64,000 nt of DNA, taken from Povalibacter uvarum. Lineage in GTDB: Bacteria; Pseudomonadota; Gammaproteobacteria; Steroidobacterales; Steroidobacteraceae. A model generated the notes under the pieces. It did no database searches and was not told where the DNA came from. It worked only from the letters and a program-made list of their open reading frames with translations. The translations under genes and the position numbers were made by a program. Shown in pieces: positions 58,205 to 64,000 of this stretch. Where the stretch lies: NCBI RefSeq assembly GCF_014202975.1, contig NZ_JACHHZ010000001.1, positions 1 to 64,000 of the forward strand. The letters are read 5' to 3'. Numbering within the stretch: the first letter of the stretch is position 1; the number at the start of each line of letters is the position of its first letter.

Positions 58205-60010
58205 GTGAGCTTCATTACCTTAGATGCTGCAACCAGGAAGTCCTATGACGTCATCGTCGTAGGCTCAGGCGCCGCGGGCGGTCAGACGGCATACACGCTG
58301 ACCATGGAAGGCGCGCGTGTGCTGATGCTGGAAGCGGGCCGTCACTACGATCCGTTGACGGAAACGCCGATGTTCCAGACGAACGATCAGGCGCCGCTGC
58401 GTGGCGTCAGCACGGTCGACAAGCCTTTCGGCTTCTACGACGCAACTGTGGACGGTGGGTGGGAAGTGCCTGGAGAACCGTACGTTCAGGCCACCACTGA
58501 TCCCGCGAGCCGCTTCACATGGTGGCGGGCTCGCATGCTCGGCGGTCGCACGAATCATTGGGGACGCATCTCGCTGCGCAATGGTCCCTATGATTTCAAG
58601 GGACACTCGCGCGATGGCCTGGGGTTCGACTGGCCCTTCTCATACGACGAGATCGCTCCGTACTACGACAAGGTCGAGATGCTCGTCGGTATCTACGGAT
58701 CGAAGGAGGGTCTGGAGAATACTCCGGACTCTCCAGACGGATGCCTTCTCCCGGCGCCGAAGCCGTTGGTGAGCGATCTGTTGACCGCAAAGTACGGCCG
58801 CACGCTGGGCATTCCAGTGGTCGCGTGCCATCGTGCAGTGCTGACCGAGAAGCTCGATTCGAAGCGGCTGCCAGCGAAGCTGCATCCCGGCAACGCCAAT
58901 GCTCAGGCCATCCTCGCGGCAGACATGCAACGCCGCGCTGCGTGCTTCTTTGCGACGGAATGCGGTCGCGGATGTTCCACGCGTTCGAACTATCAATCAA
59001 CCACCGTGCATCTGCCGCCTGCACTCGATACCGGCAAGCTGGATATCGTGACCGATGCGATGGCACGTGAGGTCACGCTCGACAAGAACGGCCGCGCTTC
59101 GGGCGTCCGTGTCATCGACAGAAGGACGGGAAAGGAAATTCACGTGACGGCTCGCGTGGTGGTGCTCGCCGCGAGCGCGCTCGAGACTGTACGCATCCTG
59201 CTCAACTCCAAGTCCGCGAGCTTCCCTCAGGGCCTCGCGAACTCGAGCGGCAAGCTGGGCAAATACATCATGGACACAGTCGGCGCGAGTCTGGTCGGAC
59301 AGATCCCGCGACTGGAGAGCCTGCCACCGCACAACGAGGACGGCGTGTCGGGCGGTCACATGTACTCGCCGTGGTGGCTCTACAAGGAACAACTCGCAGG
59401 CAAGCTCGACTTCGGGCGTGGCTATCACATCGAGTTCGGAGGCGGTCGGCACATGCCGTCTGTCTTCACCACCGCCGGCATGGAGTGGCTGACGGGCGGA
59501 AGCTATGGCGCGAAGTTCAAAGAGGATGCGCGCCGGTACTACGGTTCGACGATGTATTTCTCGGGCCGCGGCGAGATGCTGCCGAACGAGGATTCCTTCT
59601 GCGAGATCGATCCCGCCGTGAAAGACAAGTGGGGCATCCCGGTGCTGCGGTTCCACTGGAAGTGGTCGTCGCACGAGATCAACCAGGCCGCCCACATGCA
59701 CAAGACCTTCGCCCAGCTGATCGAGTCCATGGGTGGGCGCGTGCGAGGCTCCGTGCAGACCGACGGTCGCAAGGCCATTGCCCACGGAGGCGAGATCATT
59801 CACGAAGTGGGTGGCGCCATCATGGGCGAAAGCGCGCGCAACTCTGTCACCAACAAGTGGTGCCAGGCGTGGGACGTGAAGAACCTGTTCCTCACCGACG
59901 GCGCACCCTTTCCGTCGAACGCGGACAAAAACCCGACCCTGACGATCATGGCGAACGCCTGGCGCGTGGCTGATCACATTCTCGATCGCATGCGCCGCAA
60001 GGAGCTGTAA
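58205..60010 (+). CDS. GMC-family FAD oxidoreductase (glucoside 3-dehydrogenase type)
   Basis: 601 residues from GTG 58205, 11 bp after the previous stop with AGAGAAGA upstream; the long upstream reading lies inside the hydrolase gene. The FAD-binding motif G20-S-G22-A-A-G25 is near the N terminus, with WWRARMLGGRTNHWGR typical of the bacterial gluconate/glucoside dehydrogenase branch. The catalytic pair is His533 (IIHEVGG) and Asn576 (NPTLTIMA). Together with a gluconate-2-dehydrogenase-subunit-3 gene and DUF1080 downstream, C3 oxidation of a sugar or glycoside is likely. There is no signal; Tat transport with the small subunit is possible. TAATG overlap with the next gene. Confidence 0.88.
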   Translation: MSFITLDAATRKSYDVIVVGSGAAGGQTAYTLTMEGARVLMLEAGRHYDPLTETPMFQTNDQAPLRGVSTVDKPFGFYDATVDGGWEVPGEPYVQATTDPASRFTWWRARMLGGRTNHWGRISLRNGPYDFKGHSRDGLGFDWPFSYDEIAPYYDKVEMLVGIYGSKEGLENTPDSPDGCLLPAPKPLVSDLLTAKYGRTLGIPVVACHRAVLTEKLDSKRLPAKLHPGNANAQAILAADMQRRAACFFATECGRGCSTRSNYQSTTVHLPPALDTGKLDIVTDAMAREVTLDKNGRASGVRVIDRRTGKEIHVTARVVVLAASALETVRILLNSKSASFPQGLANSSGKLGKYIMDTVGASLVGQIPRLESLPPHNEDGVSGGHMYSPWWLYKEQLAGKLDFGRGYHIEFGGGRHMPSVFTTAGMEWLTGGSYGAKFKEDARRYYGSTMYFSGRGEMLPNEDSFCEIDPAVKDKWGIPVLRFHWKWSSHEINQAAHMHKTFAQLIESMGGRVRGSVQTDGRKAIAHGGEIIHEVGGAIMGESARNSVTNKWCQAWDVKNLFLTDGAPFPSNADKNPTLTIMANAWRVADHILDRMRRKEL

Positions 60011-60639
60011 TGGACAGACGTACGACGATCAAGTGGATGCTGGCCGCATCGGCGTCGCTCCCAACGCTCCAGGGCGTGGCTGTTCATGCAGCGCAGAGCA
60101 CGGGGACCGCGGCAGTTGCGAAGCCGTACGGCACCGATCCCGATCTGATGAAGGTCTACAAGGCGGGCGATCTGTGGCCGCTGACCCTGAGTTCCACTCA
60201 GCGCGCGACTGCGACGGCGCTTTCCGATCTCATCATTCCGGCGGATGCGACATCGCCCAGCGCGTCCGCGGTGGGTGTGATCGATTTCATCGATGAATGG
60301 ATCAGCGCGCCGTACGAAGTGCACCGGAACGATCGCAAGACGATCCTGACCGGCTTCGAATGGCTGGACAAGGAATCCTCCAGTCGCTTCTCGAAACCCT
60401 TCGCGCTGCTTTCGACCGCTCAGCAGCGACAGATCTGCGATGACATCTGCTACGCACCGAAGGCGGCCGCGCAGTTCGCGGATGCAGCGAAGTTCTTTGC
60501 CCGCTACCGCGACCTGACTGCCGGCGGGTTCTACACGACGCCTGAAGGCCGCAAGGATCTCCAGTACGTCGGCAATGTGCCGCTCGCGAGATTCGATGGT
60601 CCGCCGGCGGAAGTACTGAAAAAAGCAGGCTTGCTATGA
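60010..60639 (+). CDS. Gluconate 2-dehydrogenase subunit 3 family protein
   Basis: 209 residues. The N-terminal Tat signal (MDRRTTIKWMLAASASLP) would carry itself and possibly the leaderless GMC subunit to the periplasm. The body fits Pfam Gluconate_2-dh3: LSSTQRATATALSDLIIPAD, VGVIDFIDEWIS, GFEWLDKESSSRFSKPF, and GGFYTTPEGRKDLQYVGN. It starts on the last base of the GMC stop and overlaps the next gene by ATGA. It is the usual partner subunit of this GMC branch. Confidence 0.9.
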   Translation: MDRRTTIKWMLAASASLPTLQGVAVHAAQSTGTAAVAKPYGTDPDLMKVYKAGDLWPLTLSSTQRATATALSDLIIPADATSPSASAVGVIDFIDEWISAPYEVHRNDRKTILTGFEWLDKESSSRFSKPFALLSTAQQRQICDDICYAPKAAAQFADAAKFFARYRDLTAGGFYTTPEGRKDLQYVGNVPLARFDGPPAEVLKKAGLL

Positions 60640-61655
60640 CATATCCCGTTCTTCGATCGCGTCGCCAGGTCCTTGCGGGGCTGGGTGTGGCTGCTGCCGC
60701 GGCACTATTGCCAGCGGGCGGCGAACAGGCGCACGCAGCCGCAGGTGCGTCGACGTCTTCTGGCCCGAAGCCGCCGAGTACGCCATGGGTGTTCGGATTG
60801 CAGCTCTACACGTTGGAAGACGCGCCGGCCAAAGATCTGAACGGCACGCTGAAAACAGTCGCTGACATCGGTTATCGCACGGTGGAGTTGCCGCAGCCCT
60901 ACGGCAAGTCAGCTGCAGCATTGCGCCACGCGATCGACGAAGTGGGCCTGTCTTGTCCGGCGATCCATGCGCTTCCTCGTGCATCCGAGGGATCGTGGGA
61001 CATCGAGGGGGACGTCTCGCGACTGGCGGATGATGTGTACACGCTGGGCGCGGCGTATGTGGTCGTTCCCGCGCCACGCTACTCGGACGCCTTGGTTGAA
61101 GCGCTGAAGCACCCGCCTGAAGGGGGCTTCAACACGACGAACCTCGCGGAGCTGATCAAAATCCTGAAGGCCGATGACTGGAAGCGCACGGCCGATCTGC
61201 TCAACGAAAGGGCGGTGGTCCTTGCGCGCTCAGGTATTCGCCTTGCGTATCACAACCACGGTTTCGACTTCTCGCCCGTGGATCATGGCAAGAGCGGCTT
61301 CGACATCCTGCTGGAACGCACCGACCCGAAGCTCGTGGACTTCGAACTCGATGTGGGCTGGGCAACTGTCGGAGGACAGGATATCCAAGGGTTGTTTCAG
61401 CGAGCGCAGGGTCGCATCCGCCTGCTGCATCTCAAGGATGCACAGAAGCCCTCTCGCAATCCGCTGGATCTGGCGTCAGCGGACGTCGGGAAGGGCATCG
61501 TCGACTGGCGAGAGATCTTCACGCTGATTCGCGAGACGAAAGTGCGGCATCTGTTCGTTGAGCAGGAAGCGCCTTGGAACGGCACCACGCCGATGCAGGC
61601 CGTGCGCGTTGCGTACGCGTATCTCAGTCAGAATTTCGGCACGGTGAAGGCATGA
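60636..61655 (+). CDS. Tat-exported sugar phosphate isomerase/epimerase-like TIM barrel
   Basis: 339 residues, AP-endonuclease-2/xylose-isomerase-like TIM barrel. A Tat signal (LRSRRQVLAGLGVAAAAALL) shows export. Barrel strands are readable: FGLQLYTLED, IGYRTVEL, VVVPAPRYSDALVE, RLAYHNHGFDFSPV with metal-site His residues, DFELDVGWATVGG, IRLLHLKDAQ, and LFVEQEAPW with a conserved Glu. Members in 3-keto-glycoside loci act as 3-ketoglycoside lyases, hydratases or epimerases. It overlaps both neighbours by ATGA, so all four genes are co-translated. Confidence 0.87.
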   Translation: MTYPVLRSRRQVLAGLGVAAAAALLPAGGEQAHAAAGASTSSGPKPPSTPWVFGLQLYTLEDAPAKDLNGTLKTVADIGYRTVELPQPYGKSAAALRHAIDEVGLSCPAIHALPRASEGSWDIEGDVSRLADDVYTLGAAYVVVPAPRYSDALVEALKHPPEGGFNTTNLAELIKILKADDWKRTADLLNERAVVLARSGIRLAYHNHGFDFSPVDHGKSGFDILLERTDPKLVDFELDVGWATVGGQDIQGLFQRAQGRIRLLHLKDAQKPSRNPLDLASADVGKGIVDWREIFTLIRETKVRHLFVEQEAPWNGTTPMQAVRVAYAYLSQNFGTVKA

Positions 61656-62479
61656 GCATTCGGCATTACTTCTCGTTCAGTCTTCTCCTCGCTGTCGGGC
61701 CGTTGATCGCGGCGACGACCTTTGCTGCCGGGACCGAAGAGTTTCCGACAGGCTACTCGGATGCACCGAAGCTGCCGAACAGCCAATGGCGCATCCACGA
61801 CGAAGCGCGTCCGCGTCCGCCGATCGTGGCGCCCGGTGCGGCGGGGGCTTCCGCGAAACCCCCTGCCGATGCAATCGTGCTGTTCGACGGCACGAATCTG
61901 GATGCCTGGCGAACGGTCAAGGACAAGAGTCCCGCGAAATGGAAGATCGTCGACGGCTACATGGAAGTGACTGCGGGCGCCGGTGACATCCAGACTCGCG
62001 AGGAGTTCGGCGACAGCCAGTTGCACGTTGAGTTCGCCACGCCTTCGCCGCCCATCAATCGCAGCCAGGGTCGCGGCAACAGCGGCGTGTTCCTGTATGG
62101 CATGTACGAAGTGCAGATTCTCGACAGCTTCGAGAATCTCACCTACGCCGATGGGCAGGCTTCAGCGATCTACGGTCAGTCGCCGCCGCTCGTGAATGCG
62201 TCGCGTCCGCCCGGCGAATGGCAGACGTTCGACATCATCTACACGGGGCCGCGTTTCAAGGACGGCAAGATAGTGACACCCGGCTACGTCACGGTGCTCC
62301 ACAACGGCGTGCTCACCCAGAACCACACTGAGCTTCTCGGTGCTTCGCGGCATCACGCGTTGCCGGCGCAAGTCGTTCATGGCCCTGCGGGCCCCATTCA
62401 ATTGCAGGACCACGACTATCCCGTGCGGTTCAGGAATATCTGGATACGACCGTTGGGAGCAGGGCCAGCTAGCCGGTAG
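61652..62479 (+). CDS. DUF1080 / 3-keto-disaccharide hydrolase family protein
   Basis: 275 residues from ATG 61652. Signal peptide about 1-26 (SLLLAVGPLIAATTFAAG). The domain has the family hallmarks LFDGTNLDAWR, WKIVDGYMEV, FGDSQLHVEF, NSGVFLYGMYEVQILDS, ASAIYGQ, and a C-terminal HDYPVRFRNIWIRPL. DUF1080 proteins include 3-keto-disaccharide (glucoside) hydrolases, which suits the GMC dehydrogenase upstream. It is the last gene before a palindromic repeat. Confidence 0.9.
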   Translation: MSIRHYFSFSLLLAVGPLIAATTFAAGTEEFPTGYSDAPKLPNSQWRIHDEARPRPPIVAPGAAGASAKPPADAIVLFDGTNLDAWRTVKDKSPAKWKIVDGYMEVTAGAGDIQTREEFGDSQLHVEFATPSPPINRSQGRGNSGVFLYGMYEVQILDSFENLTYADGQASAIYGQSPPLVNASRPPGEWQTFDIIYTGPRFKDGKIVTPGYVTVLHNGVLTQNHTELLGASRHHALPAQVVHGPAGPIQLQDHDYPVRFRNIWIRPLGAGPASR

Positions 62480-62489
62480 CCAGACAGAT

Positions 62490-62556
62490 CGTCATTCCCG
62501 CGCAGGCGGGAATCCATCTTTGCAAAGACATGGATCCCCGCTTCCGCGGGATGACG
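62490..62556. repeat. REP-like palindromic element
   Basis: Left arm 62490-62517 (CGTCATTCCCGCGCAGGCGG and on) and right arm 62530-62556 (ending CGCGGGATGACG) are imperfect inverted copies, each itself a small hairpin, with a 12-nt centre. This is the common dispersed intergenic repeat style of proteobacteria (CGTCATTCCCGC/GCGGGAATGACG). It sits just after the DUF1080 stop and may stop transcription or protect the mRNA end. Confidence 0.75.
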
Positions 62557-62662
62557 GCTCGCAGCCGATCAAATCCATATCAGCGCGCCGTCAACTGCGG
62601 TGTGGCCGGCGAAAGAGACTGCTTATAGTTTGAGAGCCATGAGCCCCATCAGGAGCATGGCC

Positions 62663-63616
62663 GTGAACAGGAGCGAGAGGGAGCAGTCGGGTCGCACCGT
62701 TCTCGACGGCGGCGTCGCAAGCGATGTCGCGATCGTGAAGGACGCCGCGGGGCGCGAGGTCGTGGTCAAGGAAGCACTGCCGCGCCTGAAGGTAGCAGCG
62801 GACTGGCGCTGCGATCCGGCGCGTTCGAGCCTCGAAGTGGAAGCCTTGCATGTCGCTGCCGAATTGCTGGGCCCTTCCGCGGTCCCACGCGTGTTCTGGG
62901 TCGATGCCGAGCATCATCGCTTCGGAATGGAGCGCATCACGCCCATCCTCACGAACTGGCAGGTGGAGCTCTCCGCCGGCTGCGTCAGCCTGGAGACGGC
63001 CGCTCGCGCAGGTGAGTTGCTTGCCCTCTTGCATGTGCGCTCAGCACAGCATCCGGACCTGGCGACGCGATTCGCGAACCGCGCGTACTTCGAAACACTG
63101 CGCATCGAGCCGTTCTTCATTCGCAGCACCCTGAAGAATCCCCAGGCCGGGCCGGCCATCGATCGTGTCGTGCAGATGCTTCGCGCGCCCGGCACGGCGC
63201 TCGTGCATGGCGACTACAGTCCCAAGAATCTGCTTGCGCGCGATTCCCAGGTCGTCGTCCTGGATTGGGAGGTCGTGCACTGGGGCGATCCACGGTTCGA
63301 CATCGCGTTCTGTATTTCACACCTGCTGCTTACAGGTCTGCGACAAGGAGTCCTGCCGCATCCGTTTCGCGCGGCCAGCCTCGCATTCTTCGAGGCCTAC
63401 GCAAAGCAGGGGCAGGTGTCGGCGGCGGACACAGAGCTGGGAGCGCTGATCGGCTGCCTGGCGCTCGCTCGGGTCGACGGGGATTCGCCGGTCAACTATC
63501 TCGGCGAACTGAACATCGAGGAGGTCAGGCGAATGGCGCTGGATCTCATCATGCGGCCGGTGCGCTCGTTTCCCGAAGTGATTCTCGACAGTTTCTCGCG
63601 CAGGCGCAGAACATGA
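62663..63616 (+). CDS. Aminoglycoside phosphotransferase (APH)/choline-kinase-like protein
   Basis: 317 residues from GTG 62663, favoured because AGGAG lies at 62651-62655 with a 7-nt spacer; ATG 62639 and ATG 62657 are alternatives in frame. The APH/choline-kinase fold is shown by the nucleotide-facing [17 protein letters not shown], the catalytic loop [12 protein letters not shown] (His182, Asp184) and the metal-binding [16 protein letters not shown]. It is probably a small-molecule kinase and not a resistance enzyme. Its TGA overlaps the enolase ATG (ATGA), implying a shared pathway. Confidence 0.87.
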   Translation: MNRSEREQSGRTVLDGGVASDVAIVKDAAGREVVVKEALPRLKVAADWRCDPARSSLEVEALHVAAELLGPSAVPRVFWVDAEHHRFGMERITPILTNWQVELSAGCVSLETAARAGELLALLHVRSAQHPDLATRFANRAYFETLRIEPFFIRSTLKNPQAGPAIDRVVQMLRAPGTALVHGDYSPKNLLARDSQVVVLDWEVVHWGDPRFDIAFCISHLLLTGLRQGVLPHPFRAASLAFFEAYAKQGQVSAADTELGALIGCLALARVDGDSPVNYLGELNIEEVRRMALDLIMRPVRSFPEVILDSFSRRRRT

Positions 63617-64000
63617 CCACACCAACGCGCGCTTGCAGCATTGCCTCCCTGAAGCTTCGTCAGATTCTCGATTCGCGCGGGCGCCCGACGGTTGAGGCGG
63701 ATGTTCTGCTGAACGACGGATCCCTGGGCCGCGCGGCAGTGCCGTCGGGCGCTTCCACGGGCAAGTACGAAGCGCATGAGCTACGTGATGGCGACTTGAA
63801 TCACTACGAAGGGCAGGGAGTCCAGCGCATTGCGGCCGCGGCACAGGCGGAGCTGCAGCCCCGATTGCTCGGAGCAGAGGCGCTCGATCAGAATAGGATC
63901 GATGCTGTCCTGCGTGAGATCGACGGCACTCCCAATCTGCAACGCCTGGGCGGCAATCCGATCCTGGCTGTGTCGCTCGCCGCGGCGAGGGCAGCGGCGA
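63613..64000 (+). CDS. Enolase (5' part, runs off window)
   Basis: 129 residues of the N-terminal part are present. Visible: [39 protein letters not shown] and [14 protein letters not shown], the enolase N-terminal domain with the mobile GASTG loop. The frame is open to the window end. The neighbour is a small-molecule kinase, not pyrG or ftsB, so this may be an enolase paralogue recruited to a pathway that makes or uses a phosphoenol/2-phospho acid. Whether it is the sole housekeeping enolase cannot be told from here. Confidence 0.92.
   Translation, partial: MTTPTRACSIASLKLRQILDSRGRPTVEADVLLNDGSLGRAAVPSGASTGKYEAHELRDGDLNHYEGQGVQRIAAAAQAELQPRLLGAEALDQNRIDAVLREIDGTPNLQRLGGNPILAVSLAAARAAA

Overview
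The window is high-GC, densely packed proteobacterial DNA. Genes run in long co-directional sets with ATGA, GTGA or TGATG overlaps. Flagellar P/L-ring genes, TonB-dependent uptake, twin-arginine (Tat) signals and a YjjJ-type HipA-like gene point to a Gram-negative gammaproteobacterium. A Steroidobacter-like or Xanthomonadales-like organism is my guess from gene content only. I saw no rRNA, tRNA, CRISPR array or transposase.

Layout. (1) 115-5295: a hybrid-type histidine kinase that seems to lack its usual N-terminal half, a Tat-exported epoxide hydrolase and a cytochrome P460-like protein; hairpins flank the P460 gene. (2) 5559-23588: one 18-kb operon of 24 genes, fliQ-fliR-flhB-flhA-flgF-flgG-flgA-flgH-flgI-flgB-flgC-fliE-fliF-fliG-fliH-fliI-fliJ-(unknown)-flgD-flgE-fliM-fliN-fliO-fliP. 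It encodes an export gate, ATPase, MS ring, rod, P/L rings and hook. At this locus there is no flagellin, cap, hook-filament junction, stator, chemotaxis or flagellar regulatory gene. FliG, FliM and FlgD are strongly shortened. (3) 23768-38059: directly downstream, a 4188-residue RHS/YD-repeat protein with a LysM domain and a C-terminal domain carrying a His/Cys pair like clan CD (caspase-like) peptidases, overlapped by two TPR-protein genes. Regions 2 and 3 together are the best candidate for an undescribed system: a filament-less flagellar export machine dedicated to a giant toxin-like protein.

(4) 38140-49225: accessory genes. They are a serine hydrolase, a HipA-like kinase behind an AT-rich repeat-bearing promoter region, and a minus-strand two-gene conflict module. 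The module is a DUF4062 protein plus a fusion of KGGVGR P-loop, TIR, STAND NTPase, TPR and trypsin-like domains. After it come a DUF4440-type protein, a DUF1287 remnant and another serine hydrolase. (5) 49371-53215: a probably frameshifted ChaN/Tiki-like gene, a lumazine-binding-like protein, and a divergent set (FAH-family hydrolase opposite two SDR dehydrogenases) that fits non-phosphorylating deoxy-sugar-acid (L-fuconate-type) catabolism, with a large dyad in the shared promoter region. (6) 53199-62479: an AraC regulator divergent from a TonB receptor, a Tat serine hydrolase, and a four-gene 3-keto-glycoside set (GMC oxidoreductase, small subunit, sugar epimerase/isomerase, DUF1080), closed by a REP-like palindrome. 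(7) 62663-64000: an aminoglycoside-phosphotransferase-like kinase overlapping an enolase gene that runs off the window.

All family names come from reading motifs in the translations by eye; no database search was run.
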